Below, one piece after another: positions 21,790 to 32,773 of a stretch of 64,000 bases of DNA (the first letter of the stretch is position 1; each line of letters opens with the position of its first letter). Under the pieces are notes generated by a model that was not told where the DNA came from, ran no database searches, and saw only the letters and a program-made list of their open reading frames with translations. The position numbers and the translations under genes are program-made. The stretch is from positions 33,471,001 to 33,535,000 of the forward strand of contig NC_016131.3 in NCBI RefSeq assembly GCF_000005505.3, given 5' to 3'. The stretch comes from Brachypodium distachyon. Its lineage: Eukaryota; Streptophyta; Magnoliopsida; Poales; Poaceae.

Positions 21790-22110
21790 TCACTTGAACT
21801 CTAGGCCCCGAACGGTTTGATCCCTGGTATCGGGCGTCATCCTATCGTGAGATAGAAGAAAGTGCAGGACAACGACGGGAGAGACGTACGGAGGTCGGAG
21901 GAGGTTTTGTACTGGCGAGTTCGATGGTGATGTCTGAAGAATTCAGAAGTTCAGAGTTCTGCTTTTTGACAGATTCAGCGAGAGCGCACGCTGATGAAGG
22001 TTGATGGCTGAAGGTAGGCAGGTGTTCAAGATGATCCGAGTCTTCTTCAGATTGAAACGGGCGATTAAACCGTTTTGTTGCTCGGTAGAGTAATATTCAC
22101 CGTCCGACTA
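21790..22110. repeat. Third, solitary copy of the PP2C far-upstream sequence
   Basis: This stretch is homologous to about 20,085-20,345 in the same orientation and to about 150-370 in reverse. Shared words include TCGGGCGTCATCCT, TTCAGAAGTTCAGAGTTCTG, GATTCAGCGAGAG and TTCAAGATGAT. In places it is closer to the left arm (TGATGGCTGAAGGTAGG is present here and near 190-210 but not at 20,275). No PP2C coding sequence follows, so it is either the relic of a third gene copy or a repeat that PP2C borrowed as upstream DNA. Confidence 0.7.
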
Positions 22111-22499
22111 ATTGTTGCCACTTGGACAGTGTTACAACTTACAAACGCTGATTTTGGGGAACACGGCTTTAATACCGGTGCCGGTGCCCTTTGTACCGAC
22201 ACCTTTGCAACCGTTGGATCCGCGTTGAGATCCGTGCGTCAAAGGATATCACATGGGGGAATAGTGATTTGCGTGAATCTGCAAACGGCCCGAACGGTAC
22301 AGGCACCGGTATTAAAGCCTTTGCGGATTTCGGGAAGTTCTAGCTCTCAGCCTCTCAGGAGCTTCTTGAACTATGTATGTTCACTATGATAACTGACAAG
22401 AAACTAAATCCGATATTAAGAGATAGTGGAATAAAAAATGACATGGTTTCTCACAACAATTAGAACCTCAGCCATCCGATCAAGCTCACGAATGCATTA

Positions 22500-22840
22500 G
22501 ATTATTTGGTCACCCAACAGTGTGTCCTTATTTCCCTGCCTGATTCGCCGAAGCTGTCATGTGTTCTCTCTAGGCACTCGGCTACGGCCCAATACCCGGC
22601 ATATGCTCTGCTAAGTGTGGTACTTGACAAATGGCGCTCGGCAAATAGGTGTATGCCGGGTGTCTTTTTTCGGGCATTTGACAAATACCTGTTTACCGAA
22701 CGATTACAGCCGACGCTGGGAAAACAGCGGCTCGGCGCAAAAAACACACACATGGATGGCCGGTTTAAGGCGTCACACCGTTTGCGGAGTGTTCTATATG
22801 CCATGGTCAAATTGCTGGAAGGACCTAAATTGGTGTAAGT
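22500..22840. mobile_element. Possible DNA-transposon segment rich in CTCGGCAAA-type words
   Basis: The words CACTCGGCTACGG, GCGCTCGGCAAATAGG and GCCGGGTGTC resemble subterminal sequences of grass CACTA (En/Spm) elements. Termini (CACTA ends, 3-bp duplication) were not found. The adjacent 340-bp tandem repeats fit the same interpretation. Confidence 0.35.
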
Positions 22841-22849
22841 TGTGGCACC

Positions 22850-23860
22850 ATTTCTCAAGTGTTCTTGCCCTATTTATCCCGATAAAAATCTACCCATAAT
22901 ACGGTACCATGTCAAAAAGAATTATATTTGACAATTTTTAGGTATTTCTTATCTCCTTTTCCTATTAAATAGCTCTAGAAAATGGTAAATATTTGTTTTT
23001 AGATAAAACTAGTGATTTTAATTCACATTACTCATCATGGATGCTAAGTAAAGTCCTAGTAAAAATATCAACTCAAACGTGGCCAAATTAATACAAAACT
23101 TGGTTTGGTGCTTGAAATTAGGAGGTTTAAGCCCTTAACTAAGAATTTTCTTCGGAGATAGTCCATTTTGTGAAGCATATACCATTTTCAATTTGTATAT
23201 TGGTTTGTACCACTTGTCCCGAGATTATATACATATAATATGGCTCCATGGAAAAAAGATTAGTTTTTGACAATTTTTAGGTATTATTTATTTTTCCTAT
23301 TAATCAATTCTAGAAAAATGGAAATGGTTATTTCTACATAAAAGTGGTGATTTTAGTTCACATTAATCATTATGAATGCTAAATAAATGCTTAGTAAAAA
23401 ATCAACTCAAAAAGTGGTCAAGTTAATACAAAACGTGTGTCGCTATTTCAAATTAAGAGTTTTAAAACCCTAAGATAAGAAATTTCTTTGGTGATATCCA
23501 TTTGTTGAAGCATGAACAATTTTAGATTTTTGTATTCACATGTCCTATTTATCCTAAGCTTCTATAACCATGATATGGCTAGCTCCATGCTAACAATAAT
23601 AATGTTTTAATAATGTTTAGGTATTATTTCATTTTCCCTATTAAACAAACTCTATAAAATGGTAAATAATTAATTTTTACATAAAGAGGTGATTTTAATT
23701 CACATCAATCATCATGAATTTTGAATAAACATTTATCAGCTAAAAAAGTGGCCAAATTGATACTAACTTTTTTTGGTGCTTCAAAAGGAGATTCAAACCC
23801 TAAGAAATTTCTTCGGAGATAGTCCATTTTTTAAGCATGTACTATTAAATTTCTTTTGAC
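22850..23860. repeat. Three tandem, diverged copies of a ~340-bp unit
   Basis: The landmark AATTTTTAGGTATT or a variant recurs near 22,935, 23,272 and 23,614. Each is followed at the same offsets by a CCTATTAA word, a GTGATTTTAATTCACAT word, GTGGCCAAATTAATAC and CTTCGGAGATAGTCCATTT variants. Period is about 338-342 bp, with substitutions and small indels. There is no coding content. Confidence 0.75.
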
Positions 23861-23879
23861 TGAAAACTGTATGGAGGCC

Positions 23880-24140
23880 CTGACAATGAATATATTATAG
23901 ACAAACAGAAGTTACAAGGTATATAAAAATGTACAGAAGGAAGGGAAAACAAACATATGTGAGACTACACACCATATGGAAAATCTAAGGCAGATTAGCT
24001 ATCCTTACGACAAAGCAACTAACAAGGCATGCTTTACTCTATGGTTCAACCAACATACATCCACACTGCCAAGCCATGAGGCTCGGACGAATCCCATAAA
24101 AAATCCAACAATTCCTCTTTTTCCAAATATGCCAGCAACA
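23880..24140 (-). mobile_element. 3' remnant of a LINE-type retrotransposon
   Basis: On the minus strand, 24,140-24,050 encodes CCWHIWKKRNCWIF and following residues, the text typical of the C-terminal end of plant LINE polyproteins. It runs into a likely 3' UTR down to about 23,880. There is no reverse transcriptase upstream, so it is a truncated copy. Confidence 0.5.
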
Positions 24141-24300
24141 TGAAGCCGTGGAGATGGGCTCGAGAGGACTTGGTGCAATTATGTATGTTTTGAGAGCCAG
24201 CCGCTCGTAGTTTACAAAAGCACATTTTGTGCCTTTCTTGACCTTGAGCCTTTGGAGAACGCATAATGGTTTCACAAAAGAAATGGATATTTGACAAAAT
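24141..24300. repeat. Fragment shared with the HDA2 promoter region
   Basis: Words such as GGAGATGGG(G)CTCG, CAGCC(G/C)CTCGTAGTTT, TTGACCTTGAG and TTGGAGAAC are shared in the same order with 14,284-14,455, at roughly three quarters identity by eye and with a deletion. It directly adjoins the LINE remnant. Confidence 0.6.
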
Positions 24301-25476
24301 GCTTCTTCATACTTGGGCAGCTGCCCCAACAGAACTAAGTACTTTGTCCTTTCTAAAATACCCCAAGTTACTTCTCTAATTTGATAAAATATCTTCTGAT
24401 AGTCAGCGACAATTAATATGGATCGGATGGAGTAGAAGACCCTCTTCACTAATGATTTGGAACATGAAATCCCGATTTGATCTCTCAATCCTCTTTCGGC
24501 TATGTTCGCGTGCTTCCCATCTCCTGTGTTGGGTCACTGGAAGCGGTGGCCGAGCTCGACAGTAAGGCTGCGGTCGAGGATGCTAGCTAGCCAGCGTATG
24601 CCGTGTCAGCGTCATTCACGTATGAGGGCGGGCTGTCGCCAATGCAGCAGATAGAACAACAGCTTGTCGTCCTGGGCGCCTAGGTGGCGCACGACACTGG
24701 TTGGGGTCCTGATGACGGTGTTCAACAACGATATTCGAGCGGGTCGGATCCTTAGATGTGGCATCCTATTGCGATTTCGCCGGCAACATTCCCATGCACC
24801 TGGAGCCGCCCATTTTTTAATGAAACAAGCATAAATATGAAACCAGGACAATTTATCAATTGAAAAAGTAACTTGAAGTATTTTAGAAATGAAAAAATAT
24901 TATTCTTTTGAAAACTGGCAAAGGAGGAGAATATCCTCGCTCCTTATAAATTCCGTTTCTAGAAATGTAAGCTACAAGTAAGCTTAGACAGGGTTATGAA
25001 CTGATGATGACTGAGACAGACAAACACTTGGGAGAGCCCAGTAATTGATGCTAGAGAATTTCCACATAATCCAATGACCGGAGTACCGGACCCTTTCCTC
25101 ACTCATGCTACCAGTACGGTGCATGAAGTTAACTAACATGTTGTCAGTCAATAAAGGACTTTACGAAAAGCAATTCATCTCATGTCAAAGATTGCAACGC
25201 TAGGCATTACATAGACCAGTAGCTACAATCATACAGAAAACTGATGCTACATTCCTAACCGATCCCGGCACTACACTTACAACACATAGAAAATTATCTA
25301 ACTTCAATTAACATTGATCTTACACAAGTACCAAATCACAAGACATGGTCAAAAGACTGAAGAAAAACAGAAAGTAAAACAGACACCTAACAGGGTCTTT
25401 TTCCTGCCTTCTTCTCCTTGATCCGGTCAAAACTGATATACTATCCAAAAGTAGCTCCGGCGCTACGGGGCCCGAC
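24301..25476. other. No gene recognised
   Basis: The left part is degenerate and perhaps transposon-derived. The right part (about 25,000-25,476) is likely 3' UTR and downstream sequence of the bHLH gene. I saw no conserved exon or RNA gene. Confidence 0.4.
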
Positions 25477-28353
25477 CTACGGCGACTCTGGCTGTCGTCG
25501 GGGCGGCGGCGTCACTGCATCTTCGAGAACCTTCGTCAGAGCTTCCTTGAGCCGTGTCAAGTCGACAATGTCGCCAGCCTCCTACAGCACATTTTGGTTA
25601 AGCTTCCTGCCTAAGTACTCTGACAGGGTCCCTATCAAATTTAATGTGTACTCAGCCATGCCAAGGGTGATTAAGTTGGCGGCGGCTCTGATCAGACCGA
25701 TTTGCTTATGGTACTGAAGATACATGGTTGTTATGTCAGTGTCAAAAGGGAAGAAATTACGGAAATGTTGTGTTGAAGGTTGCATCAAAGCATGCATCAA
25801 AGATGGGTAAGAACAAGACAAGGGTCAATCTGATGCAAACCAAGCGATTATCTTATACGGCTATTGGAAAAGTAATTTACTTGTAGTACTGAAAAGTGAT
25901 TTACATGCTGACTCTAGCTCTGCTAGTAGTTTACTTAGTCATGTTCATAGCCACATGGCATTATGGCAATGGAAACTTGAGCTTGGAACGTGTGTAATTC
26001 AAATATTGAACTCCGTAGCATATATGAGTGCTTTAACTGGTCAAATGACTCATTTCTTCTACAACCAGGTCAAACAAACCCGGTTAACCTAATACTGCTA
26101 ACTTGACCCCAAAAAAAGATACTCCATAGTTTGACCTATAATGTTGATCAGCGCAAATCAGTAGCCAGTGAGATTCTCTAGCGAGATTCTTCTCCACAGA
26201 GATCTCGTGTAGTCATTTTTCCCGAGACATTTCATTGATTTGGCAAGGATGGTCTAATCCAGGTCAAGCACATAGACTATTCCCCTTTGTTTTCCCCTGA
26301 CTTATCAGCGACCCCGTGGAGTAGAATATTACTTGGACCCGCGCTATAGAGTAGTAGGAGCAAGTGGAAAAAGGAAAAAACGTAGACCGAAGTATGACTT
26401 AATTACCGGGATTCGCAATGTGAGGCTGGCCTGCGCAAGCGCAACGCCGCTATGTTGCCGCGCCTCCACGGACACAACGGTGGCGCTCCCCGTCTCCTTG
26501 AGCCACGTCAGCAGCGAGATCAGCACCTCTGGCATGTCGCACTCCGCTCGCACCGTTATCTTCACGCTCACCTCCCGGGGCTGCTGCTGACTGGGCGTCG
26601 ACGTGGATGCCCCCGTGGTGGCCACGTCGACCTCTATTTTCTCCGACGGGCCGCCGCCGTCATCGCCGCTAGTGGGTGGGCAAGGGTTCAGGCCTGCGAG
26701 CTGTGCTTCCAGCTGCAGGTTCTTCTCCCGGAGGCAGGCCACCTGGGATACCAGCGTGTTCATGTACTCCGTCGTGCTGGCGAGAACGTTGGCCTTGTCT
26801 TTCTGCGAAACGACGATCATGTACAGCGTTCGAGAGATTGATTTGGGATCATTTGGATGCTTGGTTTTGGTTGGTACCTTGGAGCCGGGAGGGAGGAGCG
26901 CCCTGAGGCACTGGAAGCTGTCGTTGAGCCGCTCGCGCCGGCGCCGCTCCGAGATCATGTGGTGCAGCTGGCTGGCCGTGGTGGTGGGAGCCGGCGGCTG
27001 CTGCTGCTGGGCGGCGCCCTCCTTGCCGTGCGCCGCGGCGAGTTCGCGGGCGCGCGTTGCTGCGTGCGCGCTCGCCAGGAGGGCGATGCACGTCTTGATC
27101 ATCCTCTGCCCTGCCCCTGGCCGCCGCGGGGCCCGGGGCGCCCTTGGCGACAGCGCCGCGGCGTACGCCTTGAACGCCATCGGACGCCTTTCCGGCAACG
27201 AGGAGCGCGGCGGCGGCGTGGAGGTGGAGGCGATGGCCGCGAGCATCGCCTGCGGCGCCATTGCCGCGTCGCTCGGGAACTCGTACTGCGTGGGCAAGCC
27301 GCCGGGAGGCGGTGCTTGCGTCGATGGCTCGCCGGCAGAGGAGGCGACGACCGCTGGTGGTGGTGTTGCCATTGAGCGGATGGTGAGCGAGGAGTACTCC
27401 GGGCTTCCGACCGAGAGTGACGGCATCGAGGAGGACGAGGAAGACGGCTGTGTCGGCGGCGGCGGCTGGAGGAGCTCCTCCAGGAGCGACTGCAGCACGT
27501 GGTCCGCCACCGCCGCGGTCGCCGCCACCATTGTGCTGGACAGACCGATCTCGATTTCCCCGCTGTCGCATCCCATGAACACCGCCATCTGCTGCCGCGT
27601 GCATCATCATCAGCTCGCTCATCTCTATCCGTGCAAGCGCCATTGATGCAATTAATTCACAATACAATCAGCTAGACGAAACGTGCGTACCTTGGTGCCG
27701 GCTTCCTGGAACAAATAACAAGAACAGGGGTGCAAACAAACCTTCAACAATCTCTTTCAATCATGGGTGTATCGAATCCGAATCAGATGTTTGAGGCATG
27801 TTTGCATACGCACAACTAGGCACTTACATGGTAGAACTGGTGCTGCACCTGCAGCGAGGCCGCCGCCGTCAAGTTCGGCTCCGGCAGCTCCATGGATGCG
27901 CGGCCCTCCTTGTACGCCCACCCGGGCACACAGCTGCATGCGCGCTCCAAAACCCACCGACCGTCAGAATCGAGATCAAGGAATCTGAGGACTGAATAAT
28001 CTGAAATGGGAACCAAGCTTGGGCGTACCCGCTTATGACGGCACAGAGCGCTCCTCGGTACGCCTCAAACATCGCCCGCGCGCGGTCACCGCCGGCGCCG
28101 CCGCCGATCCACGCGTCCAGGCAGAACAGATGGCTGTCAACAATTAGTCCAATGCAGGCCGTAATTAACTAAGAGCAGAAAACATGAGAAATCCGCCATG
28201 GATAGGGAGTATGTATATATGCAGCAACCTGGATGGGCACTGGCCGGTCACCGGCACCCAGAGGCAGAGGTAGAGGCAGCCGGGGACGCGCGCCGCCGCG
28301 CGCTCAAGGACGCGAGCGCGGGGCGCCGCCGCGAGCGCGAAGATGGCGTCCAT
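25477..28353 (-). CDS. bHLH transcription factor, bHLH041-type
   Basis: An intact seven-exon gene encodes 520 residues: 28353-28229, 28133-28029, 27933-27828, 27705-27691 (15-nt microexon), 27588-26878, 26802-26407 and 25581-25477. All introns are GT-AG and in phase. The N-terminus (MDAIFALAAAPRARVLERAA, then CLYLCLWVP) and the QFYH / FMGCDSGEIEIGLSS junction match bHLH041-like plant regulators. The bHLH domain is at about residues 324-380: basic region HHMISERRRRERLN with the H-E-R set used for E/G-box binding. It is interrupted by a 75-bp intron in the loop (GSK to KDK). A C-terminal ACT-like segment (EVSVKITVRAECDMPEV) follows. The last exon is assigned because it continues the frame with helix-like text and a stop. 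A long alanine/proline-rich linker precedes the domain. Predicted nuclear; target genes unknown. Confidence 0.85.
27691..27705 (-). other. 15-nt microexon of the bHLH gene
   Basis: Five codons (E-A-G-T-K) lie between TTTGTTCCAG and GTACGCACG. It joins the exon ending QFYH to the exon starting MAVFMGC. In bHLH041 relatives the protein reads continuously as QFY(Q/E)EA-x-x-K-(A/T)-V-x-FMGC, which supports its use. Confidence 0.75.
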
Positions 28354-28599
28354 GATTATGAAGCTCCAAGGTCGGCGGCGGCGACCATGGCTTGCACGCT
28401 CTGTGTCTCTGCTTGCTGGCTCGCGCTCGTGAGGACGAGTATGCGCGCGTATGTATGTACGTGGAAACCCGGAGAGAATCAGAGTCGAGGAGAGTTGGTG
28501 AGAGGGATGGTTGAAAAGTACAAAAGGCCAACGCAGAATTGTTCCATCTTCCAAAGAAATTCAAAAATGCACGGATAAATGCCGGATTAATTCAAATCT

Positions 28600-30396
28600 A
28601 GTCAAAATATTTGGGGCACAAATATTCGAACCCATGACTACCTGCACGCTAGCGAGATCCGACCACCGAGCACGGTGATAATAGCAACGGACGGAGCACT
28701 GTGATCGAAGTGCAAAGCTAAAGGTTCGTTAAGTTTTGAGACATTACTGTCCTGAACTAAGAGTTTAAAATACCTCGCTGAAATTCAATACCAGTTACAA
28801 CATAACCTTCAATTGTTTATGCCGCCCTTCCCAGTCAAAAGATGGTTTTTGCATATGTGGTACGTTTTGATGGTTTTTGCATAATTTGTTTGGCCCAAAT
28901 TTGAATTCAAAAACAAAAGTTCCCAAAAAAAATAAAAAATAAACATAAGTGTTGTCCTAAGGAAATTGTTCAAATTCCATCACATTCCGACAAAGGGATT
29001 GAGTAGAAAATAGCATATTTTGTTCAGCTCAAATTTCAAATTGAAAAAACTCCAGAAAAATAGAGAAAATTACAGGAAATCATGGATGTTACAGTGAGTG
29101 AAGTGCTCATATTTCATCTCATTCCGGCAAAGGGTTGAATTAAAAATGACATATTTTGTTGTGGCACAAATTTTAAATTGGAAAACGGTTTCCTATTTTT
29201 CTTTTTTGAAAAACAATACATAAAATAAAAATGTAGTCGTACCCTGCTGTTAAAATATCAACGCATTTCGACTAAGTATTAAGGAGAAAATGACTTGAGA
29301 GAAAATTCCAACACATTTTCGCCTTGGTGATGTGAGGGTCAACTCGGTCAAAACTTACCACGTATGCAAAAACGACCTTCTGGTTGGGTTGGGTGGGAGG
29401 GGTAATTTAAACATATGAATAGTTGGAGGTTGTGTTCTAACTGATATTAGAGTCCACAGGGGTAATTTAAATTCCGTGGTTAGTTATGGGTTGTACCATG
29501 GACTTTTAGTGGAATTTTACAGGATTTCATCCCTTGTGGCTTATTAGATTTATAGGATTTATAGGAAGAGTATAAGTTGATGTCATGCATACTTCAACCA
29601 TTAGGAATTTTTCATGAGGTCTCACCTAATGTTAAGAATCCTTTGAAACTAGTCACAATTCTAAGAAATATAGCATCTCCATTATGTGAAATTAAATTCC
29701 TAAGGTTTGAAATATCGTAAAAAAAAATATAAATCCTATAAACTAATGAGCCCTTAGAATATTTTTCTAGGCACGTATACAGTGAATACCCCATTCAGTG
29801 CAAGCTCCACAAAAACCATGTATAAAAGTTTCAAGAAATTTTTACAAATATATCATATGTTGGAGATGTGATGCTTTACAAATGTGCAAAATTTCAAGTT
29901 AAAATCAAATACATTTGAAAGAATTAAAAAGAGCAATATTTTTTTTTATGAATGAATAATGTCAATCAGCGAAGGACCAATATCCCTCGTCGATCACGAA
30001 AAGTGACGCGCCCGCATGAGTAAGCGAGAGCCGCGTTGTTGTCCCATCTCCTCATGCGTCATGCCTCGAGGGAGGGTGTGTAACAGTAGAATTTGCCAGT
30101 GAATGCCATTGTCCGAGCACTCCAGCCTCCAGTGCCGCCAGTCTAGTCACCAAAGCGTCACGCTTCGTCTACCAAGAAACAACAAAACGAATCGGTAAGT
30201 TGGGCCTCTTGGGCTTTAGCGGTGGAGCGCCAGATTTGAGACAGACAAGGGCCCAAACCTGCGGACATCATGGATCCCTCATGGAAGTAGACCGCACGAA
30301 GAACTCTTGCACTTAAAGTACTTGAATGGACTAGAACTCGCCAAGCTCCGCGCAAGTAAAGAAAGATTAAAAATTCAATATCACGGAACCCTAATC
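28600..30396. other. No gene; includes ~140-bp degenerate tandem repeats (about 28,940-29,330)
   Basis: Three copies of a unit are visible with landmarks CACATTCCGACAAAGG (28,980), CTCATTCCGGCAAAGG (29,120) and CGCATTTCGACTAAG (29,268). Each is followed by a GACATATTTTGTT-like word and AAATTTTAAATTG. The period is about 140-147 bp. The rest is AT-rich intergenic DNA. Near 30,115-30,160 a word set (CCGAGCACTCCAG ... GTCACCAAAGC) recurs at 40,955-40,995 on the far side of the LINE. Confidence 0.5.
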
Positions 30397-30407
30397 TACC
30401 CATGTAT

Positions 30408-31185
30408 CGGCCTGGATGCGAGCCGAGCTAAGCCCGGCTCAACCTGAGCTCGCCCAAAGCTCGCCAATGGCGAGCCGAGCCCGGCTCGGCCCGAAATGGA
30501 ATTCAAGCCTAAATGTGAGGCGAGGCTCGGGCGGAGCTCGGGAGCTCGACGAGCCCGGCAGCAGCAGGTCACTACCATGTGGGCCAAGCAGGCGGCGACG
30601 GCAGATCGAAGTAGCAAACGGGGAGAAAGAGAGAAAGAGAGCGTTGGCAGACGACGGCACCAAGCAGCAAACGGGGATCGTCGCCTTCGGCCTCGCAACT
30701 GCGTCGCCCTGACGCCGCTCGTCGGCATCTTCATCTTCCCCATCGGTGGCTTCACATCCTTCTCACGAATCGCAGAGATAGAGGGATCGAGAGGCGGATG
30801 CGAGCGTAGGCCTGGGCAGCGGCGCAGGCGCGAGGCTGGGCGGCGGCGGCGCGGGCACGAGGATGGGTGGCAACGCCGCATCTACCAAAAAAGCAGGAAG
30901 GGAAATCCTACATTTAGGAGTGAGAAGTGAGGTAACGCACTAGGTCTCGTCAGGGCATCAACGAAGACGTTGATGGCCAGACTAGGCTGGATAGGGACGG
31001 GATTTTTGATGGGCTGCGCTGAAATTGATGGGCTGGGCTGAAATTTCGAGCTTTGCCGAGCAGCCCGAGCTGGCTCGTCCCGGAAAGAAATCGAGCCCAT
31101 TTTACAGGCTTGGCTGGGGCCTTTGCAGTTTCCAGGCCGGGCGAGCCGAGCCCGAGCCCAGAAGCTCCGCCCGGGCGTCCAGGCC
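30408..31185. mobile_element. 778-bp non-autonomous DNA element with 11-bp target duplication
   Basis: TACCCATGTAT is present at 30,397-30,407 and again at 31,186-31,196. Just inside are imperfect inverted ends (GGCCTGGATGC on the left, GCGTCCAGGCC on the right), followed by long GC-rich stretches full of GAGCCCG / CGGGCTC words that pair across the element. The 11-bp duplication would suit a Mutator-like origin better than hAT (8 bp). The centre (about 30,580-30,950) is not self-complementary and could be captured DNA. No transposase is encoded. Confidence 0.7.
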
Positions 31186-31306
31186 TACCCATGTATTTAG
31201 ACATTGTCATTGTATCCCAAACAAACCAATGGATCTTCCTCTTGCTTGCTCCCCCACCAAAAACACCAGATAGATCTTAAGGCAAAGACCTCGAGGCTAT
31301 CCAATT

Positions 31307-31322
31307 AGCAGAGTATGGCGGC
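31307..31322. repeat. Left 16-bp target site duplication of the LINE
   Basis: AGCAGAGTATGGCGGC here is repeated exactly at 40,904-40,919, right after the terminal A-run. It marks both ends of the insertion. Confidence 0.85.
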
Positions 31323-31374
31323 GGAGAGGCACTAGGCATTGTGATCATCATTTGGGAAATGGAGAAACATTGGA

Positions 31375-31458
31375 GCGATCCCACGAGCTTTGCGAGCGAT
31401 CCCACGACCTCCGCGAGTGATTCTATGAACTCCACGAGCGATTCCACGAGCCTTGCGA
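31375..31458 (+). repeat. Four tandem 21-bp units in the LINE 5' region
   Basis: Units of the type GCGATCCCACGAGCTTTGCGA repeat four times with substitutions. On the plus strand they read as a seven-residue repeat (SDPTSFA, SDPTTSA, SDSMNST, SDSTSLA) in an open frame that starts at 31,341. Confidence 0.75.
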
Positions 31459-31913
31459 GCGGGATTAAGAGTGATTCCACGGCTGTCGCCACGAGAGTTT
31501 CCACGTCAGATCTTGCGGTTCACGCTGCATCCACGTCTTGTGGTGGCGTGTTCGGACGCAGCCCGCTGCTACCGTGAGGTTGTGCTCCGTGGTTCGGGTC
31601 CGTGGTCTTGGTTCCACTACTGGGTTGGGCCGGTTGTTGCCGCGGGAGCAGTCCAGGGAGGCGGCGTCTGGATCTACTTCTCCTGTGATCCGGGCTCCTA
31701 GGGTTTCATCTAACCCCATTGTCTCAGATCGAGATCTAGGTCTCCCCAAGACATGTGGTGTGGTCTTCGTTAGGGTTTCTCGTTCGTCCCCAAATCCTGT
31801 TCCGATGACTGTTGGATTCGCTCCTTCGCCGGGGATTGTGGGGGACAACCGTTCCTTCGCAGAGTGTCGCACCAGTGGCACCCGGGATGCCACCGCTGCA
31901 TGATGCGTGGGTC

Positions 31914-32592
31914 GCATCGCTTGGTCCCTGGGAGGATCGCACCCCGGGCCGCAACATGCAAGCTGCCCGGAAGCTACCAGCCCGGCAGGGCTAGTGGGGC
32001 TTCGGGGAATAATCTCGCCTGGGCGCTTCTCGGGAGGAGACGTTCCCAGGCGCAGGTTCCTGCTGCGAAGGCGGGGCCGAGCAAACAGAGCAGCAACGCC
32101 ACGTGGGCGCGCGATAGGCGCCCAGTGTGCAGGTTCGTCAGAACAAGGAGTGAGGCGCACGGCGCATTTAATAAGCCAACAAGAGGGGGGGTTATCCGTC
32201 TAGTTAGGCGAACAGTGGCTGCCCAGAGCTAGTTATAGGGTACTAGACCCCTAGTCACGGGGCTGGCGCTCTTGCATGTATGCCAGCGCACCGAGGAGGA
32301 GCTGCCCAAGCTCCCTGCTCGCCACTTGTAATCCATGCACCGTGGCACCTGTGGTATCCCCTTGGCTATAAAAGGAAGACCCCCGCCAACGGTCAAAGGG
32401 TTGGTCCAACTGGTAGTCCAGCACTAGCATTAGCTCAGAATAGTAAGGAGCACTTAGCCAAAAAGAGAGCACCCGGAGATTCCCCCCCCCGGCAACTTGT
32501 AAACACACGATCTCCTGGTAATACGAGCTCAGACAAGTAGGATGTAGGGTTTTACACCTCCGGGTGGCCCGAACCTGGGTAAAACGTGCATG
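31914..32592 (+). mobile_element. Possible solo LTR inside the LINE 5' region
   Basis: The block has LTR-like promoter architecture: GGCTATAAAAGGAAG at about 32,363, then sequences usual near R/U5 (CTCCTGGTAATACGAG, CACCTCCGGGTGGCCCGAACC). Bounds are proposed from TG...CA ends and a TGCG repeat, but the target duplication is not convincing. Confidence 0.3.
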
Positions 32593-32773
32593 CGTGTAAT
32601 CATAGCGTTTTTCGAGGCCACGCATCGGCCCCGCCGGCGATCGCCGGAGCGATCCCCGTCGCCCTCCGCCGAACATAAAAAAGGGGTGCCCGCGCACCCC
32701 CGGTGTCAAGGCCCGGTGCTGCGACACAGAGGTCGGGGCTTCCCCACCACGACCTCTGGATCGGGGTGGAAAT

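Noticed and set aside
26344..26406. bHLH C-terminus reading through to a stop at 26,344
   Set aside because: The text after LRIP is not conserved-looking, a donor (CCG|GTAATT) is present, and an in-phase exon at 25,581-25,477 gives a helix-like C-terminus.
26803..26877. Treating the bHLH exon as uninterrupted (414-codon frame)
   Set aside because: The 75-nt in-frame stretch is bounded by GT and AG, and relatives join GSK directly to KDKA, so it is an intron.
26603..27646. 347-codon plus-strand open frame opposite the bHLH gene
   Set aside because: It is the antisense shadow of exons 5 and 6; composition alone keeps it open and it has no domain.
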